Part shown: positions 1 to 12,372 of the stretch, one piece after another | Layout of the letters: every line of letters starts with the position of its first letter | How positions within the stretch are numbered: the stretch's first letter is position 1 | DNA from: Rhizomucor pusillus | Taxonomy: Eukaryota; Mucoromycota; Mucoromycetes; Mucorales; Lichtheimiaceae | Assembly (NCBI GenBank): GCA_900175165.2 | Contig: FWWN02000230.1 | Coordinates: forward strand, 62,001-126,000 | Length of the DNA: 64,000 nucleotides | Reading direction: 5' to 3' | The notes under the pieces: model-generated | Seen by the model: only the letters and a program-made list of their open reading frames with translations | The model's database searches: none | Told to the model about the DNA's origin: nothing | Program-made: the position numbers and the translations under genes

Positions 1-248
1 AAGCAGTTATTTTCTGCAGGTTCCTGCCGAAATTCAATGTAGTTTTATGATCAGTTTCGCATGTCAGCGTGAAGCTTGAGTTAGAGTTACATAGGATATT
101 TGTGCAGTGACTCGAAGAACAGCAAGAGGATCTAGCTACAGGAGAACAAGGGAAAGCTATGTATTATATTTTAACGGTTACAAAACACCCCTCTCAAGTT
201 TGCGTATTTTCCTCTTGATTTAAAAAGTGTGGCTGGCTGGGCATTAGC
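1..248. other. Left-edge non-coding stretch, upstream of TGS1
   Basis: No coding segment is supported here. It lies directly upstream of the TGS1 start at 249 and probably holds its promoter and 5' leader. I see no tRNA-like box pair and no TATA consensus close to the start. Confidence 0.5.
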
Positions 249-1687
<1,439 letters not shown>

Positions 1688-1920
1688 AAATTACTAAACA
1701 CAGTTTCTTCCTTTTATGGACTCCCTCTTTTAGTAATCCACTTCCTCCTTGAGCCGTAAAACACTAATCCGGCTAGACTTTAAAAATGTCTTCCTCCTGT
1801 TATCGGCTGTTTGCCACCTCTTTTTTCAAAAGTTCGCTGTGGAGGCACCTTTTTTCTGGAGGCTGTAGTGACTTGAGGAGTGGATAGAGCGCCGATTTTT
1901 TGATGGAACACAATAGTTAA

Positions 1921-2339
1921 TTAAATTATACGCCCTCCACGCGCATTGGATGGAAGAGTGTATAACATGAAATGGGCTACAAAATGATATAAATTCAGGG
2001 CAATGAATTAGCCTGTATATTACGGCCATCACTAATCTTGTAGTGTGAAAACCAACTCCATATTTTGATTTCGCTTCCACATTTTTGGTATTCCACCTGA
2101 ATTCGGTTTCCATTGATCTCGAAGATATACCTTTCTGTACCTGATAGAACGGTCGATTTGTGAGGCTCAAGTCGATTAAATACGGATTCTACATCATTGA
2201 AATTGATTGTCAGAAGATTCCATACATGTTCAGCTACTCGAAAATATTCCGGAATGTCTGCATACAGCCGTTTGGGCTGTTGTTTCTGACAACAGCATCG
2301 TGGCGATAAACGCGCAAAAGTTTTCATTGCCATGAGCAT
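1921..2339 (-). CDS. Small unknown protein, possibly mitochondrial
   Basis: An open frame runs down from ATG 2339 to a stop at 1995 (114 aa). A 56-nt intron (1977-2032, GTGATG...TTGTAG) would instead give a 120 aa protein ending at 1921. The first ~25 residues are rich in Arg, Lys, Ala, Ser and Cys and lack acids, as in a mitochondrial presequence; the rest is a soluble mixed alpha/beta-like sequence containing RYIFEINGNRIQVEYQK. I do not recognise the family. Convergent with TGS1, whose stop lies 230 bp away. It could be a chance frame, but its composition looks protein-like. Confidence 0.45.
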
Positions 2340-2361
2340 AAAATGGCAAGACCCATGCTCC

Positions 2362-2393
2362 TTTGCTCTCTCTTTCTCTTTCTCTTTCTCTCA
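2362..2393. repeat. CT-rich (CTTTCT)n tract
   Basis: About 30 nt of pure pyrimidine built from CTCTTT units. It sits upstream of the small minus-strand gene (as GA on its sense strand) and 340 bp before CDC23. Such tracts are common in fungal promoters; no specific function can be assigned. Confidence 0.6.
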
Positions 2394-2736
2394 CAGAAAT
2401 CAACGAAGACAGTCAAGAAGGTAAGCGGGAATGCTAGTCATTTTAATATACAAACTGATTGCTTGATGGCAGGATGAAGCATACCTATGAATATCTCAAC
2501 ACTGTTATCTGTGCCTTACCAAGCTGAACCATGAGCTGATCACGCGCTCTGGTGTTAATAAGAGAAAACTAAACGCGTACATGAATACTCATACTTTAAG
2601 AGATAAAATATATAAAACTACTGGGGAAGAAGCGTAACGGAAAACGGCGACCTTTAACATAAAAGTGATTGTCTGTTTAAACTCCTGAAATTCACGTATT
2701 TCCGTTTACGGACGTTGTGCTTTCAGTCTTTAGAAT

Positions 2737-5153
2737 ATGGTCAACAATGATCTCGAAGGCTTACGTGTAATCAAGAAAGAATTAGAGCAAGCCGTCCTGA
2801 TTTGCTCTGATCGCTGTTTATACCAATCGACGAAATGGTTAAGCTTGAACAATTTATGCATCAGCGAAACGTGGACCGCTGACAATGATTGTTTTGCTAG
2901 GGCGGCCGAGATTTTGGACGGTATCCATCCCGATGCACTCGATCACGAAGAGCATTTTACACATATTGCTGAAAACATGCAAAACATGCTACCGTTATAT
3001 GAATCAACGTTACCCCCACAGAGCGAAGTAGAGTACAATAAGTATCAATACGCGAAAGCGCTATTTCAAATGCGTCAGTACGACAATGCTGCATTCATCC
3101 TATCGAAATTCGACACACCCAAGTCGCGTTTCTTGAGACTCTATTCAAAATATCTGGTAACCGATAGCATTTATCTGTATAACACGATAGCATTGTCGCT
3201 TATTACTAACACTCTAATGCAGGCCGGCGAGAAAAGGAAGGAAGAAGAAACGCAAGATATCCTTAGTAAGTCATCGCTTTATGCTACTTGTCGCATTGAT
3301 CGTTAATTAGCTGTCTAGGCACCAGTGAAGAAATGTTGGCGGAAAATGCAGAGCTGGATAGCATCTATGCTGAATTATCTGTGGCATCACGCAACAAAGA
3401 ACTGGATGCATTCTGCATGTACTTGTATGTATTTATTACATCATGTTACCACGTATTGTTTTAACATGGGAAATCTTTGGTTGTAGATACGGTATCGTGT
3501 TACGTAAACGCGGAGAGGAAGAGGAAGCTGCGCGTGTATTGCTGGATTCTGTTAAGGCATATGAGTTTAATTGGTCAGCGTGGATGGAATTGGGCCAAAT
3601 CGTGAAAACAAAGAAGGCAGTATGTATTTCGGAATCTTTCGATCAGTGATATTCCTCTAGACTCTATATATTTCTCTAGTTCCATGACTTGAGGAAAGTA
3701 CTGGATCAGATCCTACCGCAGAGTCTGGTCAAGGATGCCTTCTTAGCATACGTTGCACTGGAGGTCTATTTACCACAAGAACAGTTCTGGCCACTGCTAG
3801 ATCGGCTCAAGTATTACTTTCCAAATAGCGTATACGTCAAATCGCAGATAGCGACGGCACATTATGATTTGAGAGGTAAATTGAACGAAATGGTTGTATA
3901 CACTCAGCAGTAAATGCTGACAAGTATTTGTATAGATTATCCACATGCTGAAGCTATATTTGAGGAGATTCGTGCCGAGAATCCTTACCGTTTGGAAGAT
4001 ATGGACAAGTATTCGAATTTGATTTATGTTCAAGAAAGATCCGATAAGCATATGAAATTGAGCATACTAGCACACCAGTGTGAACGCATCGACAAGTATC
4101 GCCCAGAAACTTGCTGCATTATTGGTAAATACTGACACTGACACATTTTTCCTTGGTTTCCCCTTTTGGACTAAACTTTCGCTGTGTGTAACAAGGCAAT
4201 TATTACAGTGCGATACGGAATGTTGCAGAATCAATAGCTTACTTTCGACGAGCGCTTAAATTGAATCGGAATTACCACCTCGCATGGACCTTGCTTGGCC
4301 ACGATTACATTGAACTCAAAAATCCTAACGCTGCTATTGAATGTTACAGAAGAGCTATTAGTGAGTCCTTATCGTATCTATATTATTTCAATCAGCTGAC
4401 CAAGAAATTAGATGTAAATACGCGTGACTATCGAGCATGGTATGGGATAGGACAAGCATACGAAATTCTAAATTTGCAGCAATATGGACTATATTATTAT
4501 CTGAAAGCCACTGAACTAAGGTGAGCAATGCGAAAAACAAATGTGTGTGTGGACAAGTAAATTAAAAGGCGCCTAAATAGGCCGTACGATGCGCGAATGT
4601 GGTCTGCAGTCGCAGATTGCCTCAAGTCGCAGAATCGAGATAATGAAAGGATTGCATACTATTTGCGAGCGGCGTCGTTCGATTTTCCGGATCGACATAA
4701 GGTTTATGAAAGACTTGGAAAGGAGCTGGATGGCATGGAGAAAAGGGATGATGCAGCCTTCTTCTATCGTCTAGCATACGATGTATATGTTGAAGAAGGG
4801 GTAAGATTTTTGTGTTTATTGAAAACCATCGAGTATTAACTAATTTTTCTCCTTGCGCTCCTTCGATGGTGGTGCATATTGACATAATAGACACCAGCGG
4901 AAGACTACGCAGAAGTCGCACTATACCTGGCTGAATACCATGCGGACAAATGTCAATGGAGAGAAGCTGAAAGATTTGCGAGAAACTTGATGGAGAATGG
5001 TGTAGGAACGGTAAATGATGTTATACAAATATGTCAAATGACTGCATTAGCTAACTAAACTGACTGCCCTTACAGAGACAAGAAGAAGCCAAAGCATTGG
5101 TGGAGGATATACGGATAAGAGCTGCGAGACTTGGACATCCTGTTCCAGATTGA
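2737..5153 (+). CDS. CDC23: Anaphase-promoting complex subunit 8 (CDC23)
   Basis: Predicted 592 aa in eleven exons (2737-3156, 3223-3265, 3319-3424, 3487-3619, 3680-3875, 3936-4124, 4196-4360, 4412-4520, 4581-4800, 4891-5010, 5076-5153). CDC23/APC8 is a TPR scaffold of the APC/C ubiquitin ligase that triggers anaphase and mitotic exit. Diagnostic segments are [15 protein letters not shown] near residue 140, [18 protein letters not shown], then consecutive TPRs with [20 protein letters not shown] and [14 protein letters not shown], matching the most conserved APC8 block. The length is close to other APC8 proteins. The first intron is a multiple of three with no stop, so it reads through; removing it restores the conserved KYLAGEKRK junction. 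The small minus-strand gene lies upstream and is divergently transcribed. Confidence 0.94.
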
Positions 5154-5306
5154 ATGCTACTGTTTCACAAACCATAGTTGTACCATTCAGTTTGTGCCCA
5201 GCAAGAGACCAAAAAAATACAGGCCTTTTAGTTGCAAACGCTTCGTTCTCCTTTAACTCTTTTTAGTCTTTTCTTTCTTTTGAACTGAGGAACATATCTC
5301 AAAAGC

Positions 5307-8276
5307 ATGAGTATGGCTTATTCTCGTGCGCAAGACTTCTCGGACGATTGGGAATCTCGCGGACCTTTGTCGTCAAGCAGATCGTACTCTACTTCATCTC
5401 GGTCGATGGGCCAACCTTCCAGATCTCAATCGACTGCCTCTTCTTCGAGTCGAGGACGCAGCAGCAACGCGGCCCAGTATGAAGCAGCTGCGCAGACATA
5501 TCACGCTGAACTCGAAAAGTTCCTGGCAAATATGCTGGCAAAAGGTAATACAAAATTCGAAGCACAAGAAGGCACATGCCAACCTACCGCCTTTCCAAAT
5601 GCAGAGGCTGCAGAGGGTCCATCACCGCAGCGTGTTTCGGCACGGCAAAAACTTGCACGCCTAAATAATCTCCAGTTCCACGAACTAGCCATGGATGTCT
5701 ACGATGAGTTGATGCGAAGAAATATGAATGATAAACAAGGTAACAAAAGGACGAGAGGGCAGTAGCAGATCACGTTGCCAACGTAGAAAAATCTAGTACC
5801 ATTCTTACCTGTTCGAGAGGAGTTTCATCCACGACGCAACCAAGCACGACAGAAACTTGCAACGTTACCAACCCCTCGCTTCCAGGATCTATCAAGTGAC
5901 GTCTACCACGAATTATCTCGTCGATACCCGCCATCTGAAGTACCGAGTCTTACAAAAATCGATTTTACCTTTGTTACTAATTGCTGGTATTTTTAGGACT
6001 CTTACCGGCCACCTGTTCCTCCTATACCCGCTTCTGCAAAATCAACAGAAACTACAAAACCGCAAGCCAGCCAGGCGACGAATATCGTCCCTGTCAAGGG
6101 CACAATAAACGTAGAAGCAGTTGAGTTACCGGACGATGAGCGAGCCTACATGCCTAACGGTGGCCGGAGCAACATGGATGATCGTTCCACGTTTCTAAGC
6201 GATCATTCTGGGAGCAATCCGACTGGTTACAGAGGTGTTCAACCAAAAGCCAGCCCGTCGACTTCATCAAAACCAATGAAAAACGGACACCTTAGTAACA
6301 CAAGCGCAGGAAGTGAAAGTAACTTTCAAAGCCTGGATAGTCTTATGGCTGATCTCGGTAATATGGTTACTGGCAAGGGATCAAGCCCGACCGATTTGGA
6401 TGATCGAGAACGAAAAGTAATATACACGCTAGACCATAAAAAGCACACGAGATATCAGCACTCAAAATAAATCTTCTGCGAATAGCTACGTCTGGATAGG
6501 GAAGCAACGGAGAGAATGCGGGCGGACTATGAAGAAAGGATAGCAGGTCTTACAAAGAGATGTCAGCAGCTCGAAGCAGACTTAGCGGTAAGTGGGGCGC
6601 GGTCGTAAGATTGACATGGACTCCTTACCAGTTCCAAAAGATGGCTAGAGAAAGAAAGGGATCAATGTCGTCGGATATGGATGCAGATGCTGTACAGCTG
6701 AGAAAGGTAAAGCGGTACCGAGAGTCGATCGTTGAGAAAATAAAAGAGTATTAACAGTATTGGTCGTATTCAGAAGGACCAAGAGCGGCAGAATAGGCTC
6801 AAACAATTACAAGACGAGTACAATCGACTGGATGACCGCTACCGGCAGTTAGAGCTGGAACATCGAAACCAAAAAGATGTATGGAAATTACCCGCGATCC
6901 TCTATCAGATTTATCTTCTTGCTCACCGACGTGATAACATTGCAGGCTGTTGATGAAGTAAAGGAAGAAACGACTCAGCTATTAGAGCAGATAAAGATCC
7001 TATCATCGAAAAATGACGATTTAAGAATCGAAAAAGAGAGAGCAGAAGCGCAAGTGAAGCAATTGTCAGAAGAGGTAAGCTGTACCATCATCTTCTTCTA
7101 ACTGAGGATGGTTAATGAATGATAATACCGGCCGACTAGGTTAAAGAGTGGCAAGAGAAATACGAGAAAAGTCGATTAGAATTACGGACGCTCAAAGGTC
7201 TGCAGATTACAATCCATCGAGATACGAGTGGAAACTGATATAAAGATATTGCAGCCATGTCCATGGATGGTTCAGATATTCCAATTCAAAAGATTGATGA
7301 TCAAGAATTCTTGAAACCGACAGCTTCAGGCGTTATTTCGCATGATCATATTCTTGCATACCAAGTCGCCATTAATGATTTGTTAAAGACAGCAAGGTAG
7401 GCATAGATTAAAGGAATGATTTGTTTTGCAATGTGCTAATAACTATGTCACAGATCGAGCAAGCCATCTCAAGTTCTGCCTGTAATGCAAACCATTATCC
7501 TGACCTGTAAAGCGATCACAGAGCAAGTTGAAACCCACGAAGCACGAGGCGAGATCCCTTCATCTACTCAAAACAATCTTTATAATCTAAAGACACAGGT
7601 ATCTACTGCATTGATGAACCTTCTATCCGCTGTCAAGACACATGCTGCTGGAATGGGGATCAGCCCAGTATGCCTGGTGGATGCATCCGCTGCAAACATG
7701 ACCAAAGTTATTGTTGATCTTGCCAAGCTGCTTGGTATCTCCCCTGGCCAAGCAGATGGTCCCATTGAGATAAATTCTGTTAAGAATGGCACTGCTCCTA
7801 AGAACGCTCTAAAACGGGTTGATGTGCTCGATCCCGAAGAACTTTCGGTATATATCAATCTGTTTCTGTTTGGCAGCGACTCACTTGATACTAATACATG
7901 AATACTTTAGGGCTACTTAAAGAGTGAAACCGACAACATAGTCCAAAGCATTCAGAACTTGCTTGCCGCACTTCGATCTCCAAGTCAAAGCAGCCAGGTT
8001 TATGGCATAATTACCAACATAATCAATATCGTCTCCACGTTAATGCAGGTGTCTGAAAAGACCTTGTCATCCACAGCTGGATTCCGTTTCCGTAAGCGTG
8101 GAAACCTTGTGATATCTGATCTGGATCGATGCAAGCAAAAGGTAACACGCATCCGCGACAGTTCCTTTGATCGTTCACCAGAAACAGCAAGCGCAAATGC
8201 CAAGCGGGACCTGGCGAAGGAAGCTTATGAGATTGCAAAGTATACAAAGGAGCTCATTAATATCTTTGAAAGCTAA
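5307..8276 (+). CDS. SPA2: Spa2-like polarisome scaffold (Spa2 homology domains)
   Basis: Predicted 788 aa in eleven exons (5307-5739, 5797-5939, 5997-6416, 6486-6587, 6632-6706, 6774-6878, 6946-7074, 7140-7197, 7255-7396, 7454-7847, 7911-8276). Spa2 organises formins and MAPK signalling at growing tips. The N-terminus is Ser-rich, followed by a tandem pair of SHD repeats: RQKLARLNNLQFHELAMDVY (about residue 112) and RQKLATLPTPRFQDLSSDVY (about residue 155), each followed by (D/H)EL(M/S)RR. A disordered middle leads into a coiled coil (about 305-480, rich in Glu, Lys, Gln, Leu), and the C-terminal ~270 residues form a helical GIT/Spa2 C-terminal-like domain. Domain order fits Spa2. The gene symbol is by family, not by proven orthology. 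It starts 150 bp after CDC23 on the same strand. Confidence 0.88.
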
Positions 8277-8428
8277 ACTAGAAAGAAGAAGAGAGGAGAA
8301 AAATTACTACACATGTACATAACTTATAGTTCCATATATCTATATCACACAAATATATCGCTTTTTGTAGTCAAGCACATTATCGGAGTGGTCTCACTTC
8401 TCTTTCGTGCTTCATTCAACTTGTTGCA

Positions 8429-9712
8429 ATGTCCACTTTATACGTTGGAAACCTTCCACCCAATGTGTCTACACGCGAACTGCGCTCCTTAGTCTCAAAA
8501 TATGGTCGCGTTCACCGTATTGAATCAAAAGGCAGTTTTGCCTTCTTGGTAAGCGTCCCATTATCTGATGATTATGTGCAATGCGAGCATTGAACGTTCC
8601 CCCTGCATAGGAAATGGACTCTCGACGAGATTGCGAAGATGCTATAGATCGCCTACGAGGCACGAAGTTCCTTGGATTTACGCTACGTGTTGAACTAGCA
8701 CGTTCAGACTTGAGGCCGGAGCCTCTGTTGACTGCCTCGTCTGCCGTTAATAAGCGCGAAGTGTGTTTCACATGTGGAGGCGTAGGTCACTATACACGAG
8801 ACTGTCCTAGGTATGGATGTGCTTTTCTTATGGAAATTTGTACCCGCTAATATCGATAATTTTTCATATGAACTACAAGTGCTGACATTAACCGACATCG
8901 CATTAAGCTTGAGAAAGAACCACGCACTTACGGTGATTCCTATCGTCCAAGCTCATCCAGACATCCATCTGTTCGTGCGCCGCTTGCATCACCGCCACCA
9001 CCACCCTTACCACTACAAGCGCCATCTCACCCACGTGCGTCAAGGTTAGCACCTCCTCCACCGCCATCCTATTACAGCAATGCGCGAGAACGATACGAGC
9101 CTATACCTCCACCAGCGCGTCCCATCGATCACTACGGAAAATATGCAGAACCGCCTCCAAGGAACACCGTTTCCCGACGAAGAAGGAGCTTTGATGATAT
9201 ATCCTACGCATCAGGTAAGTTTGTGGCTTCCACTAACAGCTTGCACGTTGCTTATTCGATATCAAGGGCATTATGGGAATGGAAAAGATGCTGCCTGGGA
9301 CAGACGAGATCCATACTATGAACGTGTGCGAAATAAGTACCCATATGAAAGGTATAGACAGTTAGCGATCTGTTCATTGCGAGCATTGTTCGAGTAACTC
9401 TGGGATGCCCTGGTTAGCAGACGGAGAACCCCTCCTCCACAACCACGTCCATTTCCATCTGTGGAAAGATACCCAGCGCGAAGGTATGTAAAAGATACGT
9501 ACTGTAGCTTGTTCCAACCACCTAACCATGCTAGCCAACAAAGAGTATCGTCGAGAAGATCAGTTAGTAGAAATGGTACCAGAAGATTACGTTCACGAAG
9601 TCCTCTAAGAGATGCGCACCGCAACACTACACGACGCTCACGCAGCCCAGTCAGAACAATACGACGTGAAGCGGCCCGACGCGGTCCTCGCACACCCAGT
9701 CCCAGACGCTAA
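8429..9712 (+). CDS. SR splicing factor: RRM, CCHC zinc knuckle, RS tail
   Basis: Predicted 327 aa in six exons (8429-8548, 8611-8810, 8880-9214, 9267-9351, 9418-9483, 9535-9712). The RRM fills residues 1-75, with RNP2 LYVGNL at residue 3 and an RNP1-like GSFAFLEM. A CCHC knuckle CFTCGGVGHYTRDCP follows at ~94, then a Pro-rich linker and a C-terminus of Arg-Ser dipeptides (RSRSPLRD, RRSRSPVR). This is the architecture of human SRSF7 and plant RSZ proteins, pre-mRNA splicing factors regulated by phosphorylation of the RS tail. The fifth exon has a tandem TAGCAG acceptor, so two isoforms differing by one residue are possible. The start is the first ATG and immediately precedes RNP2. Confidence 0.9.
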
Positions 9713-9771
9713 AATATCTCAGCGATGTAACACTGTTCTGCATGTTGTTTTATCGTAGAAAGAAAAAGAGC

Positions 9772-11311
9772 CTACAAACGCAACTCGTCCTCGCTGTCCC
9801 TGAAAATCAGCTCGCTGTCACCATGCTTCGAATGTACAACGACTTTTGAACCTGTATCTTCCTCCTTGTAGTATCCAGCCTTGAGAGTGTGCGTGTTTTT
9901 GACGACATGAACGTCCTTTGGATTGGGAGCCTTCACAATCGGGGAACCAGTCCAGGTGTGTACGGCAAAATTTCCCTTGAAACCATCGGCCGGCTGCAGA
10001 GACATCATTGTGAGATTTAAACCAACGCGAGAAGGAATATCGTGGATCCATATTTTCTTACCATAGCAGCCGATGCAGGGCCGATTGTAGCAACTACCGT
10101 GGAATGAATTTTATTTGAAGCTGGATTGACGAACACCTTCGTAGCACCCTTCACGGTCGCTGCACCAAATCTCTCGGTTGGCGAGTAGTGTCCCATGACA
10201 ATACCATGCAATGTAGCCAACATAGTCTGCTTCGCTTTCAGATCCTACAATCGACAATCGATCAGTTCAGTGTCACCAACTATAAAATGCAACGCTGCAT
10301 GCGACTCACTTTGAAGATAATTGCTCCGTGACCCAATCCAGCTCTAAACTTGTTGAATTCAAGCTTTGTCAGTTCCGATGGCGTATTAGTGCCAATGCGT
10401 GAAGCCTCTCTGACGTGCAAATCCAAGACGTCAAACGACGTTAGATGCGACGGGAAGACAATATGGATATCGTAAAGCAAACAGTCCTTTTTGACGTGCG
10501 GCTTTTTGCAGTGATGATGATGGTGGTAACCTTTGCGCTTTACCTGGACCGCATATTGTCCTTGATGGTCGAATCCAGAGATCGACACTTGATCCAAAAG
10601 TTTTTCGTGACCGGCATACAGTGTCACATTGACTTTGATGTCCTTTTCATCATCATCGTCGGAACCCCTGTCAACGGTGACATGACTACCACGCGAAAAA
10701 TCGCCATCGAGAAACACGGCAGCTCGCTGATAATCGTCAGGGGAGAAAGTGTAAACAGTCGACGATGGCGTCAATTCATTTCGCCTGCAAAACGGCTCGT
10801 GACGTCGAGGCGGTCTCGGATGACGAGCATATTCTAGCATGCAAAAAGATATGTAAGCACAAGGGCACGATACCTGACTATAAATCGCTCATCCGACAAT
10901 GTACCCGGTGGAAAAGCAATGCCAAGCTTTCCGCACGATTGTTTGTTGTTTGTTTGGATTTTCTGCTGTGTATTGTGGTTCCAATCATACTCGTGGTGAT
11001 GAGGACAGCACTCCTCCTCTTCTGTGATGTCGGAAAACATGCCATGAAGCTCATCCACGAAACGTGCAACTTCATTGGGTCCGTCCCAATCAGCAACCTC
11101 GGGTGGAAACTGTACTTCATGCTTGGATCCAAACAGATCCGACCAAGAAGGAAACTGTGAACAGGTGGCAGGTAAGTACTTGTATGCCAGGTAGTTATTG
11201 TTACAGCCGAATTTGATATCTCGATCTTCTCACCTTTCCAACATTTTGATACTTTTTCAATTGAATGAAAGTGATAATGAGGAGAATAAAGGCAATAGCC
11301 ATTCTACCCAT
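9772..11311 (-). CDS. Membrane-anchored adhesin-like protein of unknown function
   Basis: Predicted 418 aa in five exons (11311-11234, 11154-10905, 10833-10310, 10244-10062, 9993-9772). A hydrophobic segment AIAFILLIITFIQL at residues 5-18, followed by Lys-Lys, looks like a signal anchor or signal peptide. Next comes a Cys/His/acid-rich region with a HHHHH run near residue 203, then a region of short alternating beta-type strands (GYHHHHH through ASAAM to the C-terminus) resembling the repetitive beta-solenoid adhesin domains such as DUF4097. The last residues are very acidic. The first exon was chosen because it supplies a hydrophobic start and a phase-0 GTGAGA donor. Convergent with the SR gene, 59 bp away. 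The family is a tentative guess; no enzyme motif is visible. Confidence 0.7.
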
Positions 11312-12177
11312 GAAACGCCAAGTTTCTTCAAGTGCATAAATCAGCTATTGACGGATCTGTCTACAACTCATTGCATCAGTAACATACTCTTTGCTTGTTC
11401 ACGCCGTTGCTGCTGATCCAGCAAATGTTCGTGAACGTCAGTGTGAGCGGGGAGTTGTGTCGATTTCTCGTTCATCTTCTAGAAGACAGAGATAGAAGAG
11501 TGGGAAAAACGTGGAAAATTACCCATGCATACACGAAGGCTTTATGCAACGGCGGAGAGCAATCAAAAACCTACCTCATCAAATCGGACATTACTTTACG
11601 AAATGGTTGACTACTTCACATTTTCCAGCGTACTTAACACAGTTTTAGACCATTAGAAAAGAAGTTAAATTAACAACGGTTGAGAGAACCTTTTCGGAAT
11701 GGATATCAATGTCTCCTATGGTTTCCTGTGCTCATAGATCTATCCCCGAGAGTGCTACTGTAAGCAGGTCATCTGCGTATACTTTACTTGATTCATTGTC
11801 ATGCAACAATAATTCCAGATAATTGGTGCAGCTGGCAGACTATTCTTGGAAAGCAGCTGTCCAACCCGCCCATGACTTCTATCTATGCAACGTTCCAATA
11901 AATATCGCTGATCCTTGACGCAATGAGATTTTACATCCCGTCGTGCCCAGTCAGCATAGCTTAAACACTTCTAAGTTGCATGTAGCTCCTTAACACGTGA
12001 TCGTTCGCGGCAAAACGGTTTTTGCGGTGCATTCACTTCTTGGCACACACTTTTCTTCAGCATGGAAAAAGCGACGATCGGTTACACAAATGACGTAGGT
12101 GACCAAGCTGGAAAACGTATAAAAGGAGATGACGAGATATCCTGGCGACTTACAAATTTCTTCCATACAAATACGCA
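11312..12177. other. Intergenic stretch between divergent genes
   Basis: No supported gene. It contains the 5' region of the adhesin-like gene on the left and the promoter of the small gene at 12178 on the right. Short open frames here have no protein-like composition or splice support. Confidence 0.5.
11994..12125 (+). promoter_or_regulatory. Candidate promoter with E-box, CRE-like site and TATA box
   Basis: Upstream of the small ORF at 12178 are CACGTG (11994-11999), TGACGTA (12091-12097, a CRE/ATF-like half) and TATAAAAG (12118-12125, 53 bp before the ATG). A clear TATA box is uncommon in this window and suggests an inducible gene. Binding by any factor is inference. Confidence 0.5.
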
Positions 12178-12372
12178 ATGGAAACTAAGACCACAAGACC
12201 AGCTCCAAGAAAGCTCAGCTTGACTGACAAGGAAAAGCATCCTCACTTGCATCAAGTCCACGAAGTATTACATAATATCAAGCATGACATCAAGAATCAC
12301 GTCTCTCATCGACATGACGAAAGCCATTTTGAAAAACGCCCACAGGATGGCAAGACCAATCCAATGGAGTAA
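12178..12372 (+). CDS. Small hydrophilic His/Lys-rich protein
   Basis: Single-exon frame of 64 aa, entirely hydrophilic, with many His and Lys residues (HLHQVHEVLHNIKHDIKNHV) and no Cys, Trp or aromatic core. It is probably disordered or a short amphipathic helix. The His pattern could bind metal, but no known motif is present. A TATA box 53 bp upstream supports expression as its own gene. I do not recognise the family; small stress-induced hydrophilins have this kind of composition. Confidence 0.55.
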   Translation: METKTTRPAPRKLSLTDKEKHPHLHQVHEVLHNIKHDIKNHVSHRHDESHFEKRPQDGKTNPME

